A DNA stretch of 64,000 nt, from contig JASAND010018301.1 in NCBI GenBank assembly GCA_030248195.1, positions 18,475 through 82,474 on the forward strand, given 5' to 3'. Numbering within the stretch: position 1 is the stretch's first letter; every line of letters starts with the position of its first letter. Below are positions 12,255 to 24,124 of this stretch, in pieces. The notes beneath the pieces were generated by a model. It was not told where the DNA came from, did not search any database, and saw only the letters and a program-made list of their open reading frames with translations. The position numbers and the translations under genes are program-made. Source of the DNA: Trissonchulus latispiculum (taxonomy: Eukaryota > Nematoda > Enoplea > Enoplida > Ironidae).

Positions 12255-12904
12255 AGTTTGCAATTTGTATAGTCGTCTGCTATGCAGCCACTATTCCTAA
12301 ACATTTTAAGTGCAGTCCACGCCACGCGGTAAGTCTTGAGCATTTTCGCAGCTTGAGGTTATTTTAATCTGTCTGTCTCTCTAACAGATTACTGTTAGCT
12401 TTATCAGGTTCATGGTTATTGTCTAAATTTATTCAGTACGATATGATTTGCAGACTATTTTTGCAACCAAGCCAAGGTATAAATGTTGAAGATAAGTGAA
12501 CAATGTACGCAATACAAAATAATTCCTTATTTTTGGACTAGTTACTCAATACTCATATTAGACCACGCAAATGTTCGCAGACCGATAGATTATTAGGTCT
12601 TATTATTTACAAAAACCTAGAGCAAACATGTCATAGTTATCCTTTTCGGGGTGATGATGGAACATGGAAGCCAAAAATTGAGCTTTCTAAGGCGAAATAA
12701 AAGTCTAGGGTCAAGTCTAAGTGGCCCGGTTCCATCACTGCTCTACATTTAGCCCTCCTGGAGCCTGACTGCAGTAAGCATGGAAAAAACTGGATGTATT
12801 CTAATTGTAGGATTTGGTACAGCTTTGTGTACTGGTGGTGGATTTCTTTTGTGTAAATTTGACCTGTACAAGCTACAATTCTTTATGAAAGTAGATGAAA
12901 CTTC
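12255..12904. other. Unassigned intergenic stretch
   Basis: No reading frame, RNA gene or repeat recognised. Confidence 0.4.
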
Positions 12905-13080
12905 TCAAATATGTTATCTTGGTAGTCTTTAACATTCTAGGGCCAGCCCCGCATTTTTAGGTAAAAAGATAAGAAAGTTTCGGTTTTTGGCATTACACCC
13001 TCAGTAGGTAGTCCATACAACGGATAGGCCATTTTTGCTTTTACAACTATGAAAATTTGGTAAAAAGTAAAGATTGCAAA
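12905..13080 (-). mobile_element. Fragment related to the TTAAGGTG element family
   Basis: On the minus strand this piece shares words with the interior of the element at 49182-50186: the reverse complement of CTTTAACATTCTAGGG, CCCGCATTTTTAGGT and TTGCTTTTACAACT, in the same order. Neither tip is present, so it is a truncated relic. Confidence 0.55.
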
Positions 13081-13269
13081 GTTCGTTTTCATGTGTGTGT
13101 GATTTTGAAACTAAAGAAATAAATTCAAACAAAAGTAAGTTAATTTCGAGGACATCATAATTTCATGCAAAAAAGAACGAAATTGACCGTGCACAATATA
13201 TTTCCCCATCCCTCCATATCCAACCTCTGACCATGGCGGCTTCCTCCGGATGATTTGGCCCATTTGGAT

Positions 13270-13709
13270 ATAGATGATGACGAGCCGGACTTCTCCGGCT
13301 CGGCTTGGCTCGGCACGCGAAAAAATGAGTTTGGCTCGGCTCGGCTCGGCTCGCGGTCATACCCGGCTCGGCTCGGCTCGGGAAGATTTTGAAAGTGGGT
13401 CGGCTCGGCTCGGCTCGCCAAGCTTGAAATTCGCTTGGAAGGTATTAAGAAAGCTAAAGAAAATTTAAAATTAGGATGCAAAATTGAAAACTAAAAACAG
13501 TCTTCACTGATGGTCATTCTGTTTGAAGAAGTTCTGAAATATGAGAGGGAAATTTGGTCGAATTCCGATTTTTGGTTTGGGTCAGCTCGGCTCGGCTCGG
13601 CTCGGAGTTTCAATTCTCCGGCTCGGCTCGGCTCGGGAGACATTGTTGCCGGCTCGGCTCGGCTCGGCTCGGCCCGAGCCGAGCCGCGAGCCAAAATCCT
13701 CATCTCTAA
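13270..13709. mobile_element. Element with terminal GCTCG arrays, hAT-like tips
   Basis: Both ends are built from GGCTC/GAGCC pentamer arrays (about 13290-13420 and 13580-13690). The right tip, read inward, is TTAGAGATGAGGATTTTGGC; the left tip TAGATGATGACGAGCC is a diverged match. The short middle is ordinary AT-rich DNA. Long frames through the arrays (Gly/Ser/Ala/Arg-rich) are artefacts. No clear target duplication. Confidence 0.6.
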
Positions 13710-15279
13710 TGTCTTTCTTGGAAATGTAGTGACCGAAAATGAAGAAAATTCCCTTCCTTAAATATTGGTTGAACTAATTTGCATAAGACGAAAATGCCGA
13801 ATTTCTAATCATATTCGTTCTGAAGTTCTTAGACTTTTATAAACAGGGAAATTTCCACACAACCGTCGCTAGGTTAAGTGAGTCAGTACGTCAAAAACGA
13901 TTTTGGGGTCAAATGTTCATTTTTTTAGAAAATCAGTTTTTTAAATACCTGCCAAATCATACGGACTAGGGTTGGTTTTTTCCGGAAAAAAAGATTGCCG
14001 GAAACTACCTTTTCACATTTTTTCTATATTTTTCCTTTTTTCCGATCACCCCAAAATTACCCAATGTGTTAAAAGCTGCGCTATTTCATGTTTCTATAGG
14101 TATGCATTATAAGCCGTTTTCAGTTTTCACCATATTCAATAGCCCCGCAATTACCTCAACAAGCGCTTAAATGGTTCCAGTATTGATTACAGGAATCAAA
14201 TGTTTTCAGCAAACGAAATATACTTTTTAGCTAACTGCAGGTGAGTTCTGTATACTTTGACGCTCCTACTAGACCTGAACTTTCACTTCTTAAAGTACAC
14301 AATATCAAACATTTTAACAGTTTTGGGTTGAACACTCCACTGTTAGGCATAGAATTAATAACTGTACCTAGGTTGCTCTATCGTATATGTGTTACGGGCA
14401 AATGCATAAGTCTGACATTTAAAGTAAGTTCCCGAGCAATAAGATAATTAATAATAATTAATAAGATAATAAGATAAGCATGCACCCAGGCAGATAGCGA
14501 AACTCCACTTCTTCTTCTTCTTCTTCTTCTTCTGTGGCGGCCGGCGGACCAATCCATATCGGGAGTCTCCGCCTCCAAGCCCAGCACACGTCTTAGCAAT
14601 GGGGTAAAAAGGGGAAGCCTGGAATAGGCCAAGATAGGGACAGCGGAGAAATGGCATATTGGACCCACAAGCTAGGTAGCATAATTTAGGGACCGGAGGC
14701 TTCCAACTCCAACATGACTGAGGATAAAACAGGACGATATACCATTCGTCCGGACAATCAGCCGTGCCCCGCGATGTTAGAATCCATTTGGCACGTTGGC
14801 CAGGCGGCGGCAGGAAGCACGTAGAAAGATAATCGCCAACTGCATCGACCGCAGCATGAAAGAAATCTCCAACCGGACGCGGATTTTTCTGCTCCCCAAA
14901 CTCCATTTCAACTCCAACAGCTCTCTATGAGGGGCAAATGCTTAAGTTAACTATATGCCCAAAATTGGGGGCAGATGCATAAAGTCATCAGTATGTCGTT
15001 TTATTTATCTGTTTTGTTGGTGTATGAATTTATCTGCATTCTAGAAGACTGTTTATAAGAAAACGTTATTAGCCTTAGCCATATATATTACGAGTTCCTA
15101 AAACAAGTTTTATGGTTTCTTGATGTAAAATATATATTGTGCTATTTAGCTATCAAAGTTAAATTTTAGATTTCGGCTGGTTTTTCCATAATTGAATGCA
15201 AATTCACTGCAAAATGTCCAAGCATTATTTTTACACAAAACATTATCCTTACACAAAATTTAACAACAGAAACCTTTAA
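13710..15279. other. Largely unassigned stretch with one higher-GC island
   Basis: Apart from the island at 14448-14906, described separately, I see AT-rich DNA with no recognised gene or repeat. Confidence 0.4.
14448..14906 (-). other. Unassigned 152-codon open frame ending in an (AAG)n run
   Basis: On the minus strand an ATG-initiated frame encodes about 125 Pro/Cys/Gly-rich residues, then a poly-lysine stretch from an (AAG)n microsatellite (about 14505-14534 on the plus strand), then a short tail. The G+C content is clearly above its flanks. I recognise no domain. An A-rich simple repeat at the 3' end resembles the tail of a retroposed copy, so a retropseudogene or retroelement 3' end is plausible. 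Calling it a gene is not justified. Confidence 0.25.
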
Positions 15280-16855
15280 GGTGCCGATGTGGATCGGATC
15301 GGATCGGCAGCCAAAATGACCTACCGATCCGATCCGCCAATTGGGTGGCGATCCGATCCGATCCGATCCGATCCACCCCCGGATCGGACCGATCCGATCC
15401 GTTCCGATCCGACCATAATTTTAATTTTCAATTGTAGACACTTAAACTGCTATACCTTCCCGTTTTCCATTATTTTGCAAAAGTTTTGATCAAACTTCGC
15501 ATCGGAATCTTATTGAATTATTCTGAAAGTCCGTATCAGAAACTTCAGCTGCTGAATGCTGTGTAGTTACTTTAAAAACCTTGCTTGGTAGTTCAACATC
15601 TAGTGAGGACTATATAAAAAAGATAAAACGTTGAAGAAACTAGGGTGTAAGACCAAAAATAGGCGTACAAACTTTGGTTATTTATTGGAAGCTTAAGAAT
15701 ACATTTATAGTTTTACAGATTTATAGGCACTGTATATATATATTTTCAAAATCGTTCGGAAAGGAAATCAGGAAACATTTAAAATCAGGAGAAAATTTGG
15801 AATCCCGGATTTTATTCACGAAAAATCTAAAATATTCAATGATTTGCTAAAATTTATGCTAATTGGAAATTTTATTTCCGTTATCAAATAGAGCTGGTTC
15901 CGCGGCGTATATAATTTTGCTCTTACAACCGTACATTAACATATATACATTAACACGGGGTCCAATTCTGGGGGAGGTGTCTTCCCCGACTCTGGCGAAG
16001 CGAAGGGTTTACCTATCACTGAAAATTCCAAAAATTTTAAAAAGGTTTACCCCGAAATATGCAAAATTGACAAAGTTTCAACATCCTTGGCCAAGATAAG
16101 TTAAAAGTGAAGATTTTTGAGAAAATCATTAAAATTTGCTGAAACATTAGCAATTTTTGGTAAAAATTGCTTAGGGGTCTACCTTTTCCGTCTCGGCGAG
16201 GTGCCTACCCGTTTTTTGTAGTTCTGATGGTGTCTGCAGTCTGCACCCATTCATTCACCCCCCCCCCACCTTATCCTATGCTTGCAACCTTTGCAACCAA
16301 TTATGCACCTAATGTTCGGAATTTTTGGTTTTTCAAAATTTCCGGATTTTAATTTCTTTAATTCTCACAACATGGTTATCATTTAAAATTTCTTTAATAG
16401 AAAACATACCAGAATAAGCACACTCTCGGCAGTCAGCGTCACTGAATTTAAAATGCGGAGCGGACTGTGCAAAAAATAATTAGCAGAAAATATCAGAGAG
16501 CCATCCCATTGGACTGTTTTAACATATGCAGACAAAAATTATATATTTGCACAGAGAAAGAAAGTAAAGCAAAACGTTAACATCAAAAAATTCACATTAT
16601 ATAACAACGAAAAATTCAACAATTGAACAAAATTCAGATAAAAAATTTTGATAATTTCTTTGAAGAAATTTTGTAATGTTGTAAAAATTGGTACAAACTT
16701 CCGAATTTTGCCTCATTTGCCGGATCGGCGATCCGGAAAAATCAAGCCGATCCGATCCGGCCGATCCGATCCGAAAATTTGTCGATCCGATCCGATCCGA
16801 TCCGACCCCGGATCGGTCGATCCGATCCGATCCGCCGATCCGATCCACATCACAG
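15280..16855. mobile_element. Element with terminal GATCCGATCC arrays
   Basis: GATGTGGATCGGATCGG (from 15286) is matched in reverse complement ending at about 16851. Both ends are arrays of GGATC/GATCC words (15286-15410 and 16720-16851). The interior (15790-15930) includes sequence shared with the element at 27838-28828. No coding region. The arrangement resembles the other array-tipped elements at 13270 and 43923. Confidence 0.7.
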
Positions 16856-16950
16856 TTCCTGTCGCAAGCAGACGCGCGTCGACGCGCTTATGGAAGCGTC
16901 TGCATGCGTTCGTGAGCATGAATTCGTTATAACTGATTTTAAACGGTTAA

Positions 16951-18351
16951 CGGGAGGGGGGCTACGAACGGGTTGGCACAACATCGTCGGAGAGAGCTAC
17001 TTTTGCCCCCAACGTTAGCCAACATATCAAAGTAAATAAGTTTAGGGTGGGCATTAATATATCTCACCTACACTGTTTTTGGCAGGACGCCAAAGTACAA
17101 ATTTTGGTGCGAAAAATGGGATTTTTCAAAAAGGTTTTTCTGCTCTGGTGGATTAACGGTTTGACCAATTCTGAATCTTTCAGCTATAAATGTTAATTGT
17201 TACTAGTGCTAAATAATAAAAGTATCCTGGCTTTCGAGCGTTGCTTCCTTCTTCAGCTATAACAGCTCAAAGTTTGAAATTTAGCGAAATGTTGCGATAT
17301 GACCGTGCGCCGTTTTCGATCTAATAAAATTGACAGCCCCTAGCCTACCCCAGCTTTTTAGCAAATATTAGGCTCTGATAGGGGCAAACTGCCTGTAAGT
17401 TTCGAGGACTTTGGCTTCTGGTTAGTGTGCTAGCAGACTTTTTGTTAAGAAATAACCCTTATTTTTAGGCCTAAAAAGCTATCTAATCGCAGTCAAAATG
17501 GGGTCAAAAAATTTTTTGTCTCCGATTTCGCCGAAAAGGTGGTTTATAGGTGTTATTTGACCTGCTGAATCCGAATGAGAAATCCATTTTTCGATATGAC
17601 GCTTCCTTCGTTCAGTATACGCTTACAACTGTCTTAGAGCTTTTTGGAGCGATAGTCATCCATACTTCGAGAAATTAATCTAGCATTTCTAAATACTGGA
17701 GCGAGGTTTAGTGACCTAGCTTTCTGTATATCTTGGTACACTCACTGGCCTGTAATGCGCAAAGTTTCAGCCGATTCTGCTGCACCAACTTGGAGTAATT
17801 GGCTCACATCTTCGAAGTGGCACCAAATAACATCGACAATATCGATAATGTAATCTAGCACTACGAACGCAGGGATTAACGAAATCACGTCATCTTTACA
17901 TAAGTTAAGACAGTTACTTGGAGTATTACTTGGAGCAAAGTTGGGTTCATTTCGTAAACCACAGCTCATTAGTCGTTAGTTAACCTCCACCCGTATAGAC
18001 CTACAACACCCAATTTTTCGCACTTTTATTGTATCGCACAGAAAATAATACAATGGTCTAGAGATTAGTTTACACGATATATCGAAGCACTATATGTTAG
18101 AACTATTTCTGGAAAATTTGGGTACCGTACCTTGCGCATAGCGAGCAGGGCGAGACGAAGTTTGTGTACGTGTCATGTCGAGCTTTGGACCGACAACACC
18201 AACTTCTGATGGCTCCACAGGACGCTACACTGCATGGAATTCTTTCAAACTTTAAACTATTTTACACTTAACCTAATACTATTATGTGGCAAAAGACTAG
18301 CTAGCTTTTCCAACATCGAACTTTTAGTGAAATTCGTAGCCCCCCCCCCCT
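16951..18351. mobile_element. TTAA-flanked poly-G element, copy 2 (uninterrupted)
   Basis: It begins CGGGAGGGGGGCTACGAA after TTAA (16947-16950) and ends TTCGTAG, a C run and TTTAA (18352-18355). It aligns with 2745-4625 apart from the MITE present only in copy 1. At the MITE position it reads CATCTTTACATAAGTTAAG, a near match to one copy of the insertion target. Non-coding. Confidence 0.75.
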
Positions 18352-18447
18352 TTAAAATGGCATGTTACAATCTGATGCGTCGCCGCTCAATGCGTTTGCG
18401 ACTATGAATGCACCGTAACACTTGTATTAGGAGCTCGTAATATAGCT

Positions 18448-18490
18448 TAGGGTTGTTCCTATAAGAAATTGACCGGGCCGGGCCTGGGCC
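18448..18490. mobile_element. hAT-like tip with GGGCC words
   Basis: TAGGGTTGTTCC followed by ACCGGGCCGGGCC resembles a hAT terminus plus sub-terminal array. GGCCCGGCC resumes after a nested MITE (about 19155-19167). The matching right end was not securely identified. Confidence 0.4.
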
Positions 18491-19150
18491 GCGTTTCACA
18501 AATCCCTCCTAAATTCAGCTCTTAAAGCTTCTCCTAAGTCAAAAGTTAGGAGGGTTTTCCAAGCAACTTAGGAGGACCTCTTAAACTGTTTCACAAAACT
18601 ACTTGGAGATTGCTCTTAAATTTTAACGCTAAGAGCGCTCTTAAGGCAAGTATCAGCTAAGAATTTAAATTTAGGAGCCCTCTTATGTTTGCTCTTATCT
18701 TTCTTACTTATGCATTACGCATATTTTTGCTAATTTCAACATAAGATAATTGATGATAACTAACTGAAATTAATTGAAGCGTCATATACTAAAAAGTTAA
18801 TTCCGTTATTATTATCTATAAAAAATCTTTATTTAAATATGCAAGTTTAGTGACGAAAACTTAACATTTTTAAACTTGAGAAATCTCATGATATAATCCA
18901 TCACATTTATTTAAAATGTGTTTCTTTGAGTTATCTGCGTATTGCATCACATTTATGGCAAAACATTCAACAGACAGTGCTGTTTTGAACTTAGGAGGGG
19001 CTTAGGAGTGCTAAAATGTGCTCCGATTTTAGGAGCGAACTTTAAGAGCTCTCCTAAACTAGGAGCCTTTCATGAAACAGCTAAATCTTAACTTTGCTCT
19101 TAACATGCAAATTTAGGAGCTCCTAAAGATAAGAGGGCTTTGTGAAACGC
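18491..19150. mobile_element. MITE with GCGTTTCACAAA tips, nested in GGGCC-rich sequence
   Basis: GCGTTTCACAAA at the left and TTTGTGAAACGC at the right form the TIR. CTCCTAA/TTAGGAG and TCTTAA words are scattered near both ends as inverted copies. It interrupts a GGGCC-rich segment (GGGCCTGGGCC before, CCTGGCCCGG after). No coding region, and no convincing target duplication. Confidence 0.7.
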
Positions 19151-19169
19151 ACCCCTGGCCCGGCCGCGT

Positions 19170-19315
19170 ATTTAGAAAGTGTACGTGCGTGTCACGCAAT
19201 GAGAAAGTGTACGTGAGCCTGAGCCACGCGCCTACGTGCATGTCGCGCAATGAGAAAGTGTACGTGAACCACGTGCATTTCCAGAAAATGTATATACGTG
19301 CGCGTCGCTCAATGT
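19170..19315. repeat. Short tandem repeat of GAGAAAGTGTACGTG units
   Basis: About two to three diverged copies of a ~60-bp unit containing GAGAAAGTGTACGTG and CGTGCxTGTCGCGCAATG. Reading frames through it on either strand are repetitive artefacts. Confidence 0.6.
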
Positions 19316-19835
19316 TAATCAGCGTCAACATATATTGGCAACATATATTTGTTAGCGGTTTTCAAAAGTATTTATTCTAACGAAAATTTTCTAAACTAAT
19401 TTCTGAAAGGATATAGATGTCCTATTATAACTTACTTCCCCAGATGTTTATGCTAAAGCTGAGTTTTAGTCTACGCATGTATTTTCTTTTATTGTATCAA
19501 AGACTATATATCATACGTATTCACCTAACAAAATAATTGTTCAATCTAACAACTGTTTTTGTATTATCTTATTTTCTTGTATTATTTATTACATATACAT
19601 TATTTGTAGTTCACACTAATTACACTTTCTGAGGCGACTGGCGGCGAAACTATCTTTCTGTTATTTTGTACAGGAATTTTTCCAAACCATCCTAAACAAC
19701 TTAGTTCTACACTTCTCCACTGATGAGCCGCAAGTGTTTGAACCAAGTCTGGCAGAGGTCGCATGCACTACTAATATAGGAATTTTATATGTTTTTACGT
19801 GTATAGCTGGAAAGTTCATGAATTAGCACGAGAGA
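19316..19835. other. Unassigned AT-rich stretch
   Basis: No gene, RNA or repeat recognised. Confidence 0.4.
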
Positions 19836-20660
19836 GTGCAGGTTTTTTTATTTCGGACCTGCGTAAATTTTGCGTATTTTTGTTTTCGAGTGCGTATTTT
19901 TAATTTCGACTGCGTAAAACTACAAAAATCGCTTCTCAAAGTTATAAAAGCTAAAGACGCATTTAGCGTCGAATTAATGCTGTTTTTAAGAGTTTTAAAC
20001 AACGTTAAGAATCTTAGCTCGAGTTTAAATTGCGTGCTCTCTCTGTGGTGTAAGAATATGAATGAATAGGTGACGAAGAATACATAGATACGCAGGGGGT
20101 CTGGGGGGCGCAGTCCCCCCGAAGTTGAAGAAAATTTTAAATTTCGGAGTAAATTTGCTCTTAAAACTTTGACTTCTCTGCCTTGTTTAGTTAAGTAACG
20201 TAATTAAGTGACGTAGTTAAGTAACAGTTTAGTTAAGCCAATATTTGGTTAGACAAATAGAGTTACTGTTCCCTTGAGTGAACACATATATAAGATTTTA
20301 ATTTATATACTATATCAAATCAAATATATAGAAAGAAAAGCATCGCATGGTACACCATGGGCTTAGGCAGAAAGTATAATCAACTGTAGACGGAAGGAGA
20401 ATCGAAGATATATGCGGTGGGTCTGGGGGGCGGAAGCCCCCCAGAAGAAGCCAGAGCCCAAACTACGGTAAATTGTCTCAAGAAATTAATTTAGAGCACT
20501 CTAGAAATTCCTACTACCGAATTTTTCGGCTGCGTAGTTTGGTGCGTATTTTTGTTTTTGACTGCGTATTTTTAAGCTTGACTGCGTAAATATGCAGTAT
20601 TTAAACGTTATAAAAGCTATAGACGCATTTAGCGTCGAATTTGTTTCTTTCCAGAAAATA
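19836..20660. repeat. Two diverged copies of a GGGTCTGG-hairpin module unit
   Basis: Two related segments (about 19840-20130 and 20395-20660) both carry TGCGTATTTTTG words, TTATAAAAGCTA(A/T)AGACG and CGCATTTAGCGTCGAATT. Each is associated with a GGGTCTGGGGGGCG hairpin (20097-20120 and 20419-20442). They look like two partial copies of one transposable-element family. Confidence 0.55.
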
Positions 20661-20700
20661 AATCCCGGAAAAGGAAAACAAGTAGTGCCCAAAAAGGGCA

Positions 20701-21336
20701 AGATTCCTGTGCCGAGAATCGTCTGAATTTTGCTTTAATATTGCTTATCACCATGTCACCCAAGAGTGCGAAGTGGTTTGTAACTACCACAGCTACTTAT
20801 CACAGAAGTAATTATACAGTGAGATTGTTACAGCTGACGCGCTTTTCGCTTTTAAAATCCGCTGGTATAGCACATTAAAACCTGTCATCTGCCATCCGCC
20901 CCTCCCCTCCTTCCAATTGCACGGTCATCCATTAGAAATACGTTTTCAAACTGTTGCTGTTTTCAAATCACCATAGAAACGTTTGCACTAACACTGTGTA
21001 GCTTTATTGTTGCAAAAACTAATTTACATTGACATTGAGAAAGCAAACAAGTTGGCTCCTAAAAGGAGCAGTATCTCGACGCAGGGCCAGGGCTCGATTA
21101 TATAAATTATATTGTATATCATTTACAAAATCGTGTAATCAGCTAACTCGGTATTTCTGCTCTTTCACAAACAGACATGAGTAAAGCGTGTCGAAGTGAC
21201 GTAGTAATTTTCGGACAAAAATGTTTTAACTAGATTCCGTCTTTCTTCCATCGAATTTATCAAAAATCGGCTCATTTTATAATAATTATCGAAAAAGCAT
21301 CATTTTTCTAGTTGACCATTTCGGTCTGAGTCGCAC
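20701..21336. other. Unassigned stretch
   Basis: No coding region, RNA gene or repeat recognised before the MITE that starts at 21337. Confidence 0.4.
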
Positions 21337-21720
21337 CAAGAGTACATAATGCTAAGAGTATGCCAGACATACTCTCTGTTGTCAGAGTAAAAATTATGCT
21401 CTGGTCGCTAACGGCTGAGCCCCCCCCCCCCCAGCAAATCAGACCCATTACTTCAAAGAAATTCGCGCGCTATGCTTGTGTTCGAAAGCTCGAAGCAGAC
21501 ACAAAATTAGCACACGCACTGCTTGTGTTTCGAGCTTTAACACACAAGAATAGAGTGAGTGAGCTTGCCCCCTTTTGACCAGGTGCTGATTTGCGAGGGG
21601 GGGGGCACTAGCGTCTGATTTGCGGAGGGAGGGATCAGTCGTTAGCGAACAGAGCACAGTTTCTGCTTTGATAACAGGCAGTATGTCTAGTGAGTGACGT
21701 ACTCTTAGTAAGACTCTTGG
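21337..21720. mobile_element. CAAGAG-family MITE, copy 2, with 7-bp target duplication
   Basis: It starts CAAGAGTACATAATGC and ends GTACTCTTAGTAAGACTCTTG. GTCGCAC flanks it on both sides (21330-21336 and immediately right). The left sub-terminal hairpin reads AGAGTATG...CATACTCT. The interior has C/G homopolymers and inverted GCTTGTGTT/AACACAAG words. Non-coding. Confidence 0.8.
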
Positions 21721-23890
21721 TCGCACTAAAAACACAAAGCTGCTTGAGAAATGCCGGTTGTAGGTTTTTAGCGAATGTTGTTGCAAAAAATACTTAGACC
21801 TAACCTAAGCGCAGTCATACGTATGCAGCGGCACAAGAATCTTATGGAAACAACTCTTTTCGTTTTAATGTATTAGGACATGTCTCTGCAACGCTAGTGT
21901 TTACGATCGTAGCGAACTGCGCAACTGCCGTCAAATTCCAGAAGTTAATTTGCATGTTCAAACGTTTAAAAGCTTCATTGCAACCAAGGGGGGATTTGTG
22001 AAAAGGATATTTTGAAAAGTAAGCATAGGAGCCCCCTCCGTCTTGAATGTAAAAAGCATAACTGGAAAATTTGCAAACTAATAAAACAAAAGTTCAAAAA
22101 ATTTAAATCTTTTGAATTTGCATTCAAATTCAGAACGTACTCGCAGGATCCCCTCCGTACAAAAACATTCACAGTTCGTTGAGCATACGCTACAATTTGA
22201 GCGCTGAAGATACCCAGTTTGTTTTGAGCCAGAAATGAAAACAGCTATCTCGCCTTTAGGCGAGATAAAAATAGTACATACATAACATAGCAAGACATGT
22301 GTTAAACATAGGGCCTTTTCTATCAGAACAGAGCTAATACATGCAAAAGATGCAACAAACCCATCATAGGTATTCCTGCTCCAGCAGGAATGATAAAAAG
22401 TTGGTACGTAACCTAATTTTACTATAATATATTGGACACGAAACCTGTATAAAGTGAGCCCTTATACATATTGATGTTTATCTTGCTGTTGTCTTAATAG
22501 AAGTATTTTGACATAATAATATAACTGAATGAAATTGGATTTTTCAAAACGGTATTAAATTTTCGTTCGTTAGGGATTGATTAAATAAGAACCAAGTTGT
22601 CTCTTGTTGTATTAGTTGGATTTTAAAGGAAATTTATATACAAGAAATGCCAAGTGGTTGATGAATCTAACCTAACCTAACCGTAACTATAACTACAAAT
22701 AGTTGGCTGCTCTGAATTACAAAAGGTAATTTGCGTATTCTACTATGTGACAATAGGCGATTTTCAAAAAATTCTCATTCTAATTTATTAATGTTAATCT
22801 GTCAGTTGACATCTCTTTCTTTTGTTCATTCTTCCATTACTGAATTAAGGGGGTCCCATTTTCGGATCATTTTTAGTCCTTGTTTAATTTCGCTCATATT
22901 TACAATTCTATATCCCAATAGGCAGGTTAGCTTTTAAAATTAAATAAGTATTAAACATAGGAAACTAGAAACGGTAGGATTTTTATTTTCGCGTCAAAAA
23001 CTGTCCCGCGAACTTTGAAAAATCTGGGGCAAGCCTTGTAATATTATAGCCACGATGTTGTAAACAGCGATATCCAATATTTAGAATTTTGATGCAGACT
23101 TTTAAAATTATTTAATGCTTAATGTTTAATTTTTACAATTCCAGCTTTACTATATACTATATAATATGGATTATGAATAAATAACCAATAAAGGCTTCAG
23201 TAAAATTTAATCTTTTCATGCCAGAATTTTTTCAGGAACAACAGTTGGAAATGAGCATTTGTATATTTTGGGTCTGCCGGTATCACGGGCTAATCTTTCC
23301 CCGGTTATCCCCAGGAAAAATTGTCCTAGGAAAAAATTTCCAACAGGAAAAACTAGTCTAGGCTGATTTGTCCTTCCAGAAAAATAAGTCTAGGCTGATT
23401 TTTCCATCTTCCTCGTCCAGGAAATCTCAGCCTAGGCTGGGTTTTATCCCCGGCAATAATCGGTTTATTCATCCGGACTAAATTGCTTAAAATTTTAGTT
23501 TGGTAATATAAACTGTTACGGTTTTGGTTACTTAGAAAAGTAGTGTCGCATGAATTGTTTTGCCATTAAAATAGAAACCCTAAAAAGCTTATAATGAGGT
23601 CATATTAGTCGTATTATGTTTATAAATCTATCTTTCATAAAAATATAAACGAATTATCGATAACTTCTAAAAATTGAAAAAATAATTTCTCTACTTATGA
23701 GCAATTCAGGCAAACTAATCATAATTTTCATTCCAAACAGCAACAATAGATAAAGATAGATGAATAACGATAGAGAAAATGAAGAGAGTAGTCTCAATAG
23801 ATATATAATATATGTCGTATATACATAGGAATTCAAATGATTTTTGCTAATATTGTGAGAAAGGGCTATTGCTGTAAACCCGGTGGGCCC
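21721..23890. other. Unassigned AT-rich stretch
   Basis: Only small frames without recognisable domains. Around 23280-23470 there is a local cluster of GTCTAGGCTGATTT and CCTAGG words with CCCCGG at both edges, possibly a small degraded inverted-repeat element. Confidence 0.4.
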
Positions 23891-24036
23891 GGTGAGCCCG
23901 GAAGGATTGACCGGGCCTTGTAGCGGGCTGGGCTTTTCACGTCCTCCGGGCCGGGCTCAGACAAAAAATTTCCGGGCCGGGCCTGCACCGGACCGGCCCG
24001 GGCCCGGAGCCCGCTACACGGCCCAAAAACAACCCT
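23890..24036. mobile_element. GGCCCGG-rich hAT-like end
   Basis: Dense GGGCCCGG/CCGGGCC words end in CAAAAACAACCCTA, the complement of a TAGGGTTGTT-type hAT tip such as that at 18448. Flanks of the two tips do not match, so they are not shown to be one element. Confidence 0.4.
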
Positions 24037-24067
24037 AGCGGAGAGTCACCAGGTACATGTTTGGGGT

Positions 24068-24124
24068 CAGCCGTTATTTGCAGAGCATGTAAGCTGTCAC
24101 ACTCTTATCTATTATGTACTCTTG
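24068..24124. mobile_element. Right-end fragment of a CAAGAG-family MITE
   Basis: GCCGTTATTTGCAGAGCATG, GTCACACTCTTAT and ATTATGTACTCTTG match the right end of the family (compare 4090-4170). The left half is missing. It abuts a LINE fragment. Confidence 0.65.

Noticed and set aside
18448..24036. One 5.6-kb hAT element joining TAGGGTTGTT and AACAACCCTA ends
   Set aside because: The 8-bp flanks do not match (ATATAGCT versus GCGGAGAG) and the sequence between is heterogeneous. The tips are probably from different copies.
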